NCBI GenBank assembly: GCA_017535435.1
Contig: JAFXTY010000054.1
Coordinates: forward strand, 1-32,924
Reading direction: 5' to 3'
Length of the DNA stretch: 32,924 bases
Origin: Spirochaetia bacterium
GTDB lineage: Bacteria; Spirochaetota; Spirochaetia; CADAEX01
The notes beneath the pieces are model-generated. The model worked only from the letters and a program-made list of their open reading frames with translations. It had not been told where the DNA came from and searched no databases. The position numbers were made by a program, and so were the translations under genes. This document shows, one piece after another, positions 24,497-32,924 of this stretch (the stretch's first letter is position 1; each line of letters starts with the position of its first letter).

Positions 24497-24527
24497 GGGG
24501 CTCTTGACAACAGGAGCCCCTTTTTTT
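24497..24527 (+). terminator. Rho-independent terminator of yajC-secD-secF
   Basis: GGGGCTC (24497-24503), a ten-base loop, GAGCCCC (24514-24520), then seven T. The seven-pair GC-rich stem and T run are convincing. The loop contains TTGACA, which fits as the -35 of the following tRNA promoter. A smaller hairpin (ATTCCT/AGGAAT, 24477-24492) precedes it. Confidence 0.88.
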
Positions 24528-24532
24528 ATATT
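24504..24532 (+). promoter_or_regulatory. tRNA-Ile2 promoter embedded in the secF terminator
   Basis: TTGACA (24504-24509), a perfect -35 in the terminator loop, a 17-base spacer, then TATATT (24527-24532) overlapping the T run. Transcription should begin near 24539, five bases before the mature tRNA 5' end. The same hexamers and spacing recur in front of gap. Confidence 0.7.
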
Positions 24533-24543
24533 TTTTATATAAC

Positions 24544-24617
24544 GGGCCTATAGCTCAGTTGGTTAGAGCCCTCGACTCATAATCGAGTGGTCCCTGGTTC
24601 AAGTCCATGTGGGCCCA
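24544..24617 (+). tRNA. tRNA with CAU anticodon, probably tRNA-Ile2
   Basis: All arms fold: acceptor GGGCCTA with TGGGCCC (one G-U pair), D stem GCTC/GAGC, anticodon stem CTCGA/TCGAG around loop CTCATAA, and a T arm with loop TTCAAGT. The anticodon is CAU. The anticodon-arm and T-loop sequence resembles bacterial tRNA-Ile2, which reads AUA after lysidine modification by TilS, more than elongator tRNA-Met; the distinction is inference. The T stem has one C-U mismatch (second pair). CCA is not encoded, so it must be added after transcription. Confidence 0.88.
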
Positions 24618-24646
24618 AATCTCCTGCCTGTGCAGGAGATTTTTTT
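24617..24646 (+). terminator. tRNA terminator
   Basis: A ten-pair stem, AAATCTCCTG (24617-24626) with CAGGAGATTT (24633-24642), six-base loop, then more T. The stem begins at the tRNA discriminator base. It should end the tRNA transcript before the DUF2400 gene, whose start is only 13 bases further on. Confidence 0.85.
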
Positions 24647-24658
24647 ATTTTTGGTTCT

Positions 24659-25435
24659 ATGACAGTCAAGGAAATATTAGACACAGTCTATGCCGCATAT
24701 CACAAGCCGGAATACATATATCCGGACCCCCTGGCTCCTGTGCGCATTTACCCGGATGTACGGAACCGGGAGGTCGCAGGTCTTATAGCATCTTCCCTGG
24801 CGGTAGGGAGGGTGGATCTGATACTTAAGGCTGTAGACCAGGTGCTTTCCCCCCTGGGACCCGATCCGTCTGAGTCCCTTAAATCATTATCCCTTAAAGA
24901 TCTCCAAAACCAGTACAAGGGCTTTGTATACCGTTTCTTCAAATGCCGGGAGATAGCTTCCTTCCTATATGCCATAGGGGAGGCCCTGCGGCAGTATGGC
25001 AGTCTGGAGGGGCTGTTCATGGAGCACTACAGGAAGGGGCATATGCTGCCGGCCATAAGCAGCTTCCTCTCCTTTATCCAGGAGCATTCCAAGGGGTGCT
25101 GCGGCATACTTATAACCCCGCCGGAAAAGGGGAGCGCCTGCAAGCGTTTCAACCTGTTCCTCCGCTGGATGGTGCGGCAGGACTGTGTGGATCCAGGAGG
25201 CTGGAACAGGGTCTCCAGGCGGGATCTGCTGGTGCCTGTGGATACCCATATGCACGATATAGCCACCCGTCTTGGCTTCACCTGCCGCAGGGCCGGTGAT
25301 ATCAAGACCGCCCAGGAGATAACCGCCGCTTTTGCCCAGTATGACCCGTCTGACCCGGTGCGCTATGACTTCTCCCTTACCCGGCTGGGAATCCACCCCG
25401 ACCTTGATAAAACCATACTCGATAAATTGACATAA
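24659..25435 (+). CDS. DUF2400 / TIGR02757 family protein
   Basis: A 258-residue member of the DUF2400 (TIGR02757) family, found mainly in Bacteroidetes, spirochaetes and epsilonproteobacteria. Recognisable blocks are YPDPLAPVRIYPD, REVAGLIASSLAVGRV, GSACKRFNLFLRWMVR, VDPGGW, VPVDTHMHDIATRLGF and DPVRYDFSLTRLGIHP. The family is distantly related in fold to helix-hairpin-helix DNA glycosylases, but the biochemical function is unknown. ATG 24659 is chosen because earlier in-frame codons run through the tRNA and its terminator. The stop codon lies next to the gap promoter -35. Confidence 0.88.
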   Translation: MTVKEILDTVYAAYHKPEYIYPDPLAPVRIYPDVRNREVAGLIASSLAVGRVDLILKAVDQVLSPLGPDPSESLKSLSLKDLQNQYKGFVYRFFKCREIASFLYAIGEALRQYGSLEGLFMEHYRKGHMLPAISSFLSFIQEHSKGCCGILITPPEKGSACKRFNLFLRWMVRQDCVDPGGWNRVSRRDLLVPVDTHMHDIATRLGFTCRRAGDIKTAQEITAAFAQYDPSDPVRYDFSLTRLGIHPDLDKTILDKLT

Positions 25436-25455
25436 CTACTCGATTATCTTATATT
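25427..25455 (+). promoter_or_regulatory. gap operon promoter
   Basis: TTGACA (25427-25432), a 17-base spacer, then TATATT (25450-25455). Start expected near 25462, with AAGGGAG (25476-25482) before the ATG at 25490. The -35 lies in the last codons of the DUF2400 gene, directly before its TAA. Confidence 0.75.
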
Positions 25456-25477
25456 TAATATAATAATATAAAGTTAA

Positions 25478-26509
<1,032 letters not shown>

Positions 26510-26510
26510 T

Positions 26511-27692
26511 ATGGTTTTAAATACAATCCGCGATGCAGACCTGACAGGAAAGAGAGTTCTTATCAGGGTTGATTTCAATGTTCCGTTGAAAGAGGGTGTG
26601 GTGAAGGATGACACAAGAATCCGTGCCGCACTGCCTACAATTGAGTATATCCTTTCCCAGAAGGGTGCATCCCTGGTTGTGATGAGCCACTTCGGACGGC
26701 CCAAGGGAAAGAAGAATCCTGAGTTCTCCATGGCTCCTATAGGAAAACGGTTTGCCGAGCTTCTGGGAAAGCCTGTGAAGGTTGCTCCGGATGTTATCGG
26801 TCCCGAGGTGGAGGCTGAGGTCAAGGCTCTCAAGGCTGGCGAAGTGCTGCTTTTGGAGAATGTCCGGTTCTATCCCGACGAAGAGGCCAACAGCCCGGAA
26901 TATGCAAAGGCTCTTGCCTCCTATGGTGATGTATATGTGAACGATGCCTTCGGCACAGCTCACAGGGCACATGCCTCCACCGAGGGGGTGGCGCATTTCC
27001 TGCCATCCTACGCAGGCTTCCTTATCGAAAAGGAGGTAAAGTTCATGGCTCCGCTTCTGGAGAACCCTGAGCATCCGTTTGTTGCCATAATCGGCGGAGC
27101 AAAGGTTTCCTCCAAGATCGGCGTGCTCCAGAGCCTGCTCAGGACATGCGACACCATGGTTATCGGCGGCGGAATGGCATACACATTCCTTACTGTCCAG
27201 GGACATAAGGTTGGAAAATCCTTGGTTGAGTCCGACTATCTGGACACTGCACGGGATTTCCTCAAGGCAGCTGCAGAGAAAAAAGTCAATGTAATACTCC
27301 CTGTAGATCATATTGCTGCAGAAGCCTTTGATGAGAACGCTGCCCCAGTTGCAGTGGACGGAATTGATATCCCTGACAACCTTATGGGAATGGATGTGGG
27401 ACCTAAGACTATCGCTCTTATAAAGGATGCGGTGAGCAAGGCAAAATCTGTTGTATGGAACGGACCGCTGGGCGTGTTCGAGTTCGACAGCTTTGCCAAG
27501 GGAACCCTTGAGATAGCAAAGGCAGTTGCCGGCTGCAAGGGCACTACTGTAGTGGGCGGTGGCGATTCTGTTGCTGCTGTAAACAAGTTCGGCCTTGCCG
27601 ACAAGCTTAGCCATGTATCAACCGGCGGCGGTGCTTCTCTGGAATTCCTCCAGGGGCTGCCCCTCCCAGGTATTGTGGCTCTGCAGAAATAG
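26511..27692 (+). CDS. pgk: Phosphoglycerate kinase
   Basis: A 393-residue PGK transferring phosphate from 1,3-bisphosphoglycerate to ADP. Hallmarks: [11 protein letters not shown] near the start, SHFGRPKG for substrate binding, the [14 protein letters not shown] block, [22 protein letters not shown], and the C-terminal nucleotide site with [13 protein letters not shown] and [13 protein letters not shown]. Length is standard. It lies between gap and tpiA, the usual arrangement in many bacteria. Confidence 0.97.
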   Translation: MVLNTIRDADLTGKRVLIRVDFNVPLKEGVVKDDTRIRAALPTIEYILSQKGASLVVMSHFGRPKGKKNPEFSMAPIGKRFAELLGKPVKVAPDVIGPEVEAEVKALKAGEVLLLENVRFYPDEEANSPEYAKALASYGDVYVNDAFGTAHRAHASTEGVAHFLPSYAGFLIEKEVKFMAPLLENPEHPFVAIIGGAKVSSKIGVLQSLLRTCDTMVIGGGMAYTFLTVQGHKVGKSLVESDYLDTARDFLKAAAEKKVNVILPVDHIAAEAFDENAAPVAVDGIDIPDNLMGMDVGPKTIALIKDAVSKAKSVVWNGPLGVFEFDSFAKGTLEIAKAVAGCKGTTVVGGGDSVAAVNKFGLADKLSHVSTGGGASLEFLQGLPLPGIVALQK

Positions 27693-27700
27693 AGGTGGAT

Positions 27701-28456
27701 ATGGCAAGAATCAAATATATTGCTGGAAACTGGAAGATGAACAAGACTACAGCCGAGGCTGTGGCTCTTGCAAAAGAGATAGTGGAGAAGGCAAAAGGGC
27801 TTAAGTGCAAGATTGCCATCTGCCCGGTCTTCACTGTACTTTCAGAGGTGAATAAAGTTGTCCAGGGGACAAATGTCCTTTTGGGAGCCCAGAATATGTC
27901 CGATAAAGTATCTGGAGCATTCACCGGCGAGATTTCTCCCGATATGCTCAAGGATGTGGGTGTCTCTGTGGTCATCCTGGGACATTCTGAGCGGCGCAGC
28001 TACTATGGCGAGACCGACAGCTTCATCAACGGCAAGGTCAAGCTGGCTCTTGAGAAAGGGCTGGATGTGATCCTCTGCGTAGGGGAGACTTTGGCTGAGC
28101 GGGAGGCTGGAAAAGCTGAGGCAGTTGTAACCTCTCAGGTTGTAAATGGTTTAAAAGATATCAGCGAGGGAATGCTCTCTCACATTGTCATAGCGTATGA
28201 GCCTGTATGGGCTATCGGGACTGGAAAGACAGCCACCGCTGCCGATGCAGATGCTATCCACAAGGTGATAAGGGAAAAGCTGGCTGAGATTTATTCTGCA
28301 GATGCTGCAGAGAAGATGATAATTCAGTATGGCGGCTCCATGAAACCGGAGAACGCAGCAGGCCTTCTGGCTATGCCTAACATTGACGGCGGACTTATCG
28401 GCGGTGCAGCCTTGAAATCCGACAGCTTTGTTGCTATACTGAAATGCGCTGAATAA
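27701..28456 (+). CDS. tpiA: Triosephosphate isomerase
   Basis: A 251-residue TIM barrel interconverting dihydroxyacetone phosphate and glyceraldehyde 3-phosphate. Catalytic residues are Lys12 in GNWKMNK, His95 in GHSERR, and Glu167 in AYEPVWAIGTGKTA; the phosphate-binding GGSMKPENA and GGLIGGAAL motifs follow. I choose ATG 27701; an in-frame GTG at 27695 is part of the AGAGGTGG ribosome binding site and is unlikely to be the start. Confidence 0.96.
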   Translation: MARIKYIAGNWKMNKTTAEAVALAKEIVEKAKGLKCKIAICPVFTVLSEVNKVVQGTNVLLGAQNMSDKVSGAFTGEISPDMLKDVGVSVVILGHSERRSYYGETDSFINGKVKLALEKGLDVILCVGETLAEREAGKAEAVVTSQVVNGLKDISEGMLSHIVIAYEPVWAIGTGKTATAADADAIHKVIREKLAEIYSADAAEKMIIQYGGSMKPENAAGLLAMPNIDGGLIGGAALKSDSFVAILKCAE

Positions 28457-28469
28457 AGGGGTTTTTTGA

Positions 28470-28793
28470 ATGGGAATTTTAAGTATTATCTTGCTTGTTT
28501 TATTTGTCATCGCTTCGCTTCTTCTTATTCTTCTTGTGCTTGTACAGGATGAGCAGGGCGAAGGACTGGGCGGAATCTTCGGCGGAGCCAGCAACACACC
28601 GTTCGGCTCACGGTCGGGAAACGTGCTTACACGGTTTACCTCAATCCTTGCCGCATTCTTCCTTATCCTTTCCTTAGGATTGGCTTGGGTCAACAGATCC
28701 ACTGAAAAGGATGACCTGCTGGGATCGGTAAAGAACAACACAGAAGCTGAATCTGCAGAGTGGTGGAATCAGCCAAGCCAGGATAAAGAGTGA
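28470..28793 (+). CDS. secG: Preprotein translocase subunit SecG
   Basis: A 107-residue SecG, an accessory subunit of the SecYEG channel. Two hydrophobic segments (about 3-27 and 55-75) flank a glycine-rich loop QGEGLGGIFGGASNTPFGSRSGNVLTR, which is typical. The C-terminus is a short charged tail. AAAGGGG precedes the start. Its position after tpiA is common in Gram-positive and other lineages. Its TGA stop overlaps the next ATG by one base. Confidence 0.9.
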   Translation: MGILSIILLVLFVIASLLLILLVLVQDEQGEGLGGIFGGASNTPFGSRSGNVLTRFTSILAAFFLILSLGLAWVNRSTEKDDLLGSVKNNTEAESAEWWNQPSQDKE

Positions 28794-29803
28794 TGAAAAG
28801 AATACTTCTGTCTATTTTCTTGATTTTAGTGCTTTCTTCAGCAGTTTATTCTCAGGAAAGTATGGATCAGAGAGTTGCAATAGTTAACCTGTCTAAATCA
28901 GAGATTATCTCCAGGAAGCAGCTGGACCAGACCATCAAGGTGCTTCAGCACGCCGGTGTCAACAAGAGCGAGCAGGAAGTGCTTGAGGTGATGGTGGAGG
29001 ATGTTCTTCTGCGGCAGGCTGCTGAGAAAGAGGGCATCCAGGTGTCCGAAGCCGAGATTCTTTCTGCAATAAGGAAAGAGGTGGGTGCCGGTGCCAATGT
29101 TTCTGATGAGCAGCTCAAGGACTTTGTTGAGCAGCGGATGAATGTCAGCTGGACTGTATATTCAGACCGGAGCAAGACCACATTGGCTGTCCAGAGGTAT
29201 ATCAGAAAGGTGAAGGGAAGCAAGCTGGCAAATATTCCGGCTCCTTCCGATGACGAGGTCAAGCGGTTCTACGACGAGAACACAAAGCAGTTCTTCATGC
29301 CTAAACGTGTCACACTGGACCATATCTATGTGGATACCCGGGGACTTAACTCTGTTGAGCAGCAGAAGGCCCAGGAACGCATAAACAGCTACAGCAAGCA
29401 GATAGGCAAGAGCTCTGCTGAGTTCGATAAGGTGGTTGAGCTTTCCGACGACTCTGCCTCCAAGTATAACCACGGCCGGTTCGGTACTCTGCGGATTGAT
29501 GATTCCAACAGAAGGAAGTTTTTGGGTGATGATTTCTTTGATACAGTTTTCAATCTGAGCAAGGGATCTATCAGCTCTGTCATCAAATCCAATGTAGGAT
29601 ACCATATTGTGCGGGTTGTAAATGTGGAAGAGCCACGGCTTCTGACATTGAACGAGAAAGTGTCAGACGAGCAGAATATCACTGTCAAGGATACAATTGT
29701 CCAGTATCTGACCGCCAGAAAGCAGGATACAGTATTCAAGGAATGTGTCCGCGAAGTGACAGATGACCTGAAGAAAAAAGCGACTATAAAATATTTCTTA
29801 TAA
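28793..29803 (+). CDS. SurA-like periplasmic peptidyl-prolyl isomerase (parvulin)
   Basis: A 336-residue exported foldase. A signal peptide covers the first ~22 residues and ends near AVYSQE. A SurA N-terminal-like helical chaperone region follows (about 45-140). A PpiC-type rotamase domain (about 165-280) contains VTLDHIYV, HGRFGTLRIDDSNRR and GYHIVRV. There is no visible second rotamase domain. It should help outer-membrane or secreted proteins fold, consistent with cotranscription with secG. Confidence 0.87.
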   Translation: MKRILLSIFLILVLSSAVYSQESMDQRVAIVNLSKSEIISRKQLDQTIKVLQHAGVNKSEQEVLEVMVEDVLLRQAAEKEGIQVSEAEILSAIRKEVGAGANVSDEQLKDFVEQRMNVSWTVYSDRSKTTLAVQRYIRKVKGSKLANIPAPSDDEVKRFYDENTKQFFMPKRVTLDHIYVDTRGLNSVEQQKAQERINSYSKQIGKSSAEFDKVVELSDDSASKYNHGRFGTLRIDDSNRRKFLGDDFFDTVFNLSKGSISSVIKSNVGYHIVRVVNVEEPRLLTLNEKVSDEQNITVKDTIVQYLTARKQDTVFKECVREVTDDLKKKATIKYFL

Positions 29804-29804
29804 T

Positions 29805-30224
29805 ATGGGTACAATGCACCGGGCAAGGGTTCTTGCGTTTCAGATAATCTACAGCTGGGATTTTTCAAAAAAATCTGATCCAGAACTCTTGTTCAGTTCT
29901 GCCAAAGAGTTGTCCCCTGATGAGTTTGACGCTTCCTCCGAGGCTTATGTCAAACTTACTGTCTGCGGCACTCTGGAGAATATCCAGACCGTGGATCAGA
30001 CTATCAAAGATCATATCAAGAATTGGAATTTTGACCGTATCTCCCGCATCGATCTGGCAATTCTGCGCCTCAGTGTCTACGGGCTTCTGTTTCAGAAGGG
30101 CACTGACGGCAAAATAATCATCAACGAGGCTGTGAAGCTGGCTCAGGAGTTCGGAGGCGACGACTCCTATAAGTTTGTGAACGGCGTCCTTGATGCAGTC
30201 TATAAAGAAAATGATAAGAATTAA
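29805..30224 (+). CDS. nusB: Transcription antitermination protein NusB
   Basis: A 139-residue all-helical NusB, which binds boxA RNA with NusE/S10 in rRNA antitermination. RARVLAFQIIYSWDF at the N-terminus and RISRIDLAILRLSVYGLLF, then IINEAVKLAQEFGGDDSYKFVNGVLDAV, are the family blocks. The start could be ATG 29805 or 29814. A perfect TATAAT (29799-29804) stands directly before the first ATG and nine bases before the second, so an internal near-leaderless promoter is possible. The end overlaps map by 14 bases. Confidence 0.93.
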   Translation: MGTMHRARVLAFQIIYSWDFSKKSDPELLFSSAKELSPDEFDASSEAYVKLTVCGTLENIQTVDQTIKDHIKNWNFDRISRIDLAILRLSVYGLLFQKGTDGKIIINEAVKLAQEFGGDDSYKFVNGVLDAVYKENDKN

Positions 30225-30963
30225 ATCAAAGCAGGACATTGCCGGCATCCGGGATTCCGGGGCAATTCTTGCCGCTACTTTCGAAGAGATAAAGAAACAT
30301 ATCGCAGCAGATATGACTACCAAGGATATAGATGACATAGCCCGGGAGTTTGTCCTGGCCCGGGGTGCAAAGCCTGCAGAGCTTGGATATATGGGCTATC
30401 CTGCCAGCATATGTGTGTCTGTGAACGAGGAAGTCATCCACGGAATCCCCGGAAAGAGAGTTCTTAAGGATGGGGATATCGTGAGCATGGATTTCTGTGT
30501 GGATCTTAAAGGCTACATTTCTGACAGCACCATAACTGTGGGCATAGGCAAGATATCGCCGGAGGCCCGGCAGCTTATGAAGGTGACCGAGGAGTGCCTT
30601 TATAAGGGAATAGACAAGGCTGTTGCCGGAAACCGTGTGATTGATATATCCCGGGCAGTTTTCGTACATGCCAAGAAATATAACTACGGCGTGGTCCGGG
30701 AATACTGCGGTCATGGTGTGGGTTTCAGCATGCACGAGGAGCCTGCTGTTCCAAACTTTATATCCCGGGGAATAAGCCCCCGGCTGAGAGAGGGGATGGT
30801 TATTGCCATTGAGCCTATGATAATGATAGGTAGCGATGAGATTGATGTGCTGGATGATGACTGGACTGTTGTCACAGCCGACAATTCCCTGGCCTGCCAT
30901 TTTGAGCATACAGTGGCTGTCCACGACGGATATGCCGAGATACTTACCAAGCTTCCCGATTGA
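30211..30963 (+). CDS. map: Methionine aminopeptidase, type I
   Basis: A 250-residue MetAP removing the initiator methionine from new proteins. The five metal ligands are visible: Asp94 and Asp105 in MDFCVDLKGYISDS, His168 in CGHGVGFSMHEEP, Glu201 in AIEPMI and Glu232 in FEHTVAV. The substrate-site His77 is in HGIP. No N-terminal zinc finger is present, so it is type Ia-like. I choose ATG 30211 (MIRIKSKQDI), overlapping nusB by 14 bases; an ATG at 30193 would add six atypical residues. Confidence 0.95.
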   Translation: MIRIKSKQDIAGIRDSGAILAATFEEIKKHIAADMTTKDIDDIAREFVLARGAKPAELGYMGYPASICVSVNEEVIHGIPGKRVLKDGDIVSMDFCVDLKGYISDSTITVGIGKISPEARQLMKVTEECLYKGIDKAVAGNRVIDISRAVFVHAKKYNYGVVREYCGHGVGFSMHEEPAVPNFISRGISPRLREGMVIAIEPMIMIGSDEIDVLDDDWTVVTADNSLACHFEHTVAVHDGYAEILTKLPD

Positions 30964-30975
30964 AAGGAGAATCAC

Positions 30976-31587
30976 ATGAAGGAATTTCTGCCCTACGATG
31001 TTGTAAGAAACAATGCCCTCAAGCTGGCATATAAGATGTACAAGGAAGACGGGTTTGTTCCAGATGTGATCTATGTTCCTCTCCGGGGCGGTGCCTACAT
31101 GGGCAACGTAATAAGCGAATTCTACAAGATGGTTCTTAAAGGAACCGGCCACAAGCCTGTGTTCTATGCCGCAGTGGTTGCCCGCTCCTACACCGATGTG
31201 AAGAGCAGGGGAAATGTGGCAGTGGACGGCTGGACCTATTCTCCAGAGAACCTCCGGCCAGGGGACAAGGTTCTGTTCGTGGATGATATCTACGACTCAG
31301 GCTACACCATCAACTTCCTGGTCAATTACATCATTTCCAAAGGGCTGAAAAGAGAAGATATAAAAGTTGCTGTACACGACTACAAGGTGCAGGAATATGT
31401 GGACAAGGATCTGAATATTATTCCTGACTACTGGTGCCGCAAGCATGTCATCAAGAACCAGTGCGACGAAATCTGGATTCACTACTTAAGCCATGAGCTT
31501 GTAGGTCTTACAGATGAGGAGCTTGAGCAGTACTATTACAGCGAGGATCCAGAGCTCCGGAAAGTCTTCTCGGTGCTCAAGCGCTGA
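30976..31587 (+). CDS. Phosphoribosyltransferase family protein, probably purine-type
   Basis: A 203-residue type I PRTase. The PRPP-binding loop is VLFVDDIYDSGYT (99-111) with the two acidic residues Asp103-Asp104. VPLRGGAYMGNVI near 34-46 forms the pyrophosphate loop. The overall layout resembles hypoxanthine/xanthine-guanine enzymes, but the base-binding hood is not clear enough to name the substrate. AAGGAGA precedes the start. It ends the gap operon and overlaps the convergent MATE gene by 52 bases. Confidence 0.8.
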   Translation: MKEFLPYDVVRNNALKLAYKMYKEDGFVPDVIYVPLRGGAYMGNVISEFYKMVLKGTGHKPVFYAAVVARSYTDVKSRGNVAVDGWTYSPENLRPGDKVLFVDDIYDSGYTINFLVNYIISKGLKREDIKVAVHDYKVQEYVDKDLNIIPDYWCRKHVIKNQCDEIWIHYLSHELVGLTDEELEQYYYSEDPELRKVFSVLKR

Positions 31588-32924
31588 TTGTTCCGTTGGA
31601 GTACAATCCTTCTGAAAGCCCAGGCAAAACAGATTCCTAAAACCACAAAGGTTAAAACCCAAGATATAGGGTAGGAAATATATATTGTCTGCACAATATG
31701 GTATTTGGGTATCTGGAACAGGGTGGCTATCCATACCAGCCTGAATATGCAGGCACCGCCCAGGGATACAATCATAGGAGTAACCACATATCCAAGCCCT
31801 CTGAGGGAGCCTGTAAACACATCCATAATGCCGCACAGAAGGTATGGCATGGAGACATAGCCCATCCGCAGGGCGCCGGCTGCAATCACATCCTGGTTAG
31901 TAGAGTAGATGCCCAGAAGAGGTGAGGCGAAGAGCCAGGCCGATACACCAAGCACAAGCCCGGTGACAATGACACAGCACTGGGTAAGAAAAAGAACCCG
32001 GAGTATACGCTTGAAGTTTCCGGCTCCCAGGTTCTGGGATGTGAAGGAGATGGCAGTCTGGGAGAAGGCGTACATGGCAAAATATACATAGCCTTCTATA
32101 TTCATGGCTGCAGCATTTCCAGCCATGATCACATTGCCGAAGGAGTTCACCGAAGACTGGATAACCACATTGGATATGGAGAAGAGCATCCCATGGAGCC
32201 CGGCAGGAACTCCCAGGCGGAATATCAGAGCTATCTGTATGGGGTGGATCTTGAGTCTTGATATTTCCATGTGGACAGCCCCTTTATCCCTCATCATGCA
32301 GACTACGATAAGGGCGCTGGCAACCGCCTGGGAGATGACTGTGGCGGCGGCCACTCCAGCCACATCCCATTGGAACTTGATTACAAATATAAGGTTCAGG
32401 ATGACATTTATTACCCCTGCTACAGTGAGGTAGTAGAGTGGCCGCCGGGTATCTCCCACCGCCCGGAGTATGGCACTGCCGAAGTTGTAGACCAGAGTGA
32501 ATATGATTCCAAGAAAGTATATCTGCAGGTACTTTGTGGCCAGGTCCAGAACCTGGGGCGGTGTCTTCATCCAGAGCAGGATCTGCCGGGCTCCCAGGAC
32601 GCCCACCACAGTTATTGCCAGGCCGCCGTACAGGGAGAGGAGCATGGTGGTATGGACTGTTTTGGACAGATCCTCCTTGTTCTGGGCGCCGTAGTACCTG
32701 GCCACCAGTATATTTGCCCCTATGGAAAGCCCCAGGAAAAGGTTGAGCATCAGCTTGATGATGGCTCCGTTGGAGCCTACGGCGGCCAGTGAGTTGTCGC
32801 CTGCAAACCGGCCGACTACTATGATATCAGCTGTGTTGAACAGGAGCTGCAGAGTGGTGGAGCATATGAGGGGTATGGCAAACAGGCATATCTTCTTAAG
32901 AAGAGGACCATGGCACATATCTAT
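31536..32924 (-). CDS. MATE-family multidrug/sodium antiporter, possibly 5' partial
   Basis: At least 460 residues with about 12 membrane segments in two related halves, typical of MATE efflux proteins (NorM/DinF group), which export cationic compounds using Na+ or H+. FNTADIIVVGRFAGDNSLAAVGSNG and LGLSIGANILVARYYGAQN in the first half, and the second-half IEGYVYFAMYAFSQTAISFTSQNLGAG, are diagnostic. The first ATG is at 32918, but the frame stays open to the window edge and family members often have a few residues before the HGPLLKK segment, so the true start may lie outside. Confidence 0.88.
   Translation of the reverse strand: MDMCHGPLLKKICLFAIPLICSTTLQLLFNTADIIVVGRFAGDNSLAAVGSNGAIIKLMLNLFLGLSIGANILVARYYGAQNKEDLSKTVHTTMLLSLYGGLAITVVGVLGARQILLWMKTPPQVLDLATKYLQIYFLGIIFTLVYNFGSAILRAVGDTRRPLYYLTVAGVINVILNLIFVIKFQWDVAGVAAATVISQAVASALIVVCMMRDKGAVHMEISRLKIHPIQIALIFRLGVPAGLHGMLFSISNVVIQSSVNSFGNVIMAGNAAAMNIEGYVYFAMYAFSQTAISFTSQNLGAGNFKRILRVLFLTQCCVIVTGLVLGVSAWLFASPLLGIYSTNQDVIAAGALRMGYVSMPYLLCGIMDVFTGSLRGLGYVVTPMIVSLGGACIFRLVWIATLFQIPKYHIVQTIYISYPISWVLTFVVLGICFAWAFRRIVLQRNNQRLSTEKTFRSSGSSL

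Noticed and set aside
26517-27614. A 365-codon open frame antisense to pgk
   Set aside because: It lies wholly opposite a certain gene, has no recognisable domain, and arises from the codon bias of the sense strand.
30226-31152. A 308-codon open frame antisense to map
   Set aside because: Same reason: full overlap with a gene whose catalytic residues are all intact, and a low-complexity His/Tyr/Gly-rich product.

Overview
This is 32.9 kb of ordinary-looking bacterial chromosome at roughly 50% GC: about 34 tightly packed protein genes and one tRNA gene. I see no insertion sequence, phage gene, CRISPR array or rRNA. Several things suggest a spirochaete of the Treponema/Sphaerochaeta type: separate yajC-secD-secF genes, a large exported lipoprotein, a SurA-like periplasmic foldase, a DUF2400/TIGR02757 protein, a PrgY/TraB-family membrane protein and a PcnB-like enzyme. 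This assignment is inference at moderate confidence, because no rRNA is present to settle it.

Layout. 1-4128: the tail of a TraB/PrgY protein, radA (minus), a HAD phosphatase and a phospho-sugar mutase. 4094-9136: a 760-residue lipoprotein of unknown function (minus), a DEDDh exonuclease, and a uracil salvage pair (uraA-upp). 9138-12240: typA (minus) and a PcnB-like nucleotidyltransferase (plus). 12209-18397: a six-gene minus-strand run with an SDF-type symporter, an atypical pyruvate kinase, a CPBP membrane protease, an AEC transporter, an RluC/D-type pseudouridine synthase and a P-loop protein with an Asp23-like C-terminus. 18509-24474: aspartate kinase, a D,D-carboxypeptidase, a small unknown protein and yajC-secD-secF. 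24497-25435: terminator, tRNA-Ile2(CAU), terminator and a DUF2400 gene. 25490-31587: an eight-gene operon, gap-pgk-tpiA-secG-PPIase-nusB-map-phosphoribosyltransferase. 31536-32924: a MATE transporter (minus) running to the edge.

How the genes work together. Central glycolysis (gap, pgk, tpiA, a sugar mutase, a divergent pyruvate kinase) sits beside the protein export path (secG, secD, secF, yajC, the PPIase, map). A salvage pair takes up uracil and converts it to UMP. NusB, the PcnB-like enzyme, the exonuclease and the pseudouridine synthase belong to RNA and DNA maintenance.

The most interesting signals are in gene architecture. At least six genes have a -10 hexamer ending exactly six bases before their ATG, which predicts leaderless mRNAs, and two divergent pairs interleave such promoters. 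All five convergent gene pairs overlap or abut at their 3' ends. The secF terminator carries a consensus TTGACA in its loop, placed exactly to serve as the -35 of the tRNA promoter. Among proteins, the ones worth following up are the orphan lipoprotein, the P-loop/Asp23-like fusion and a pyruvate kinase with altered potassium-site residues. I did not find a clear defence, mobile or biosynthetic novelty system.
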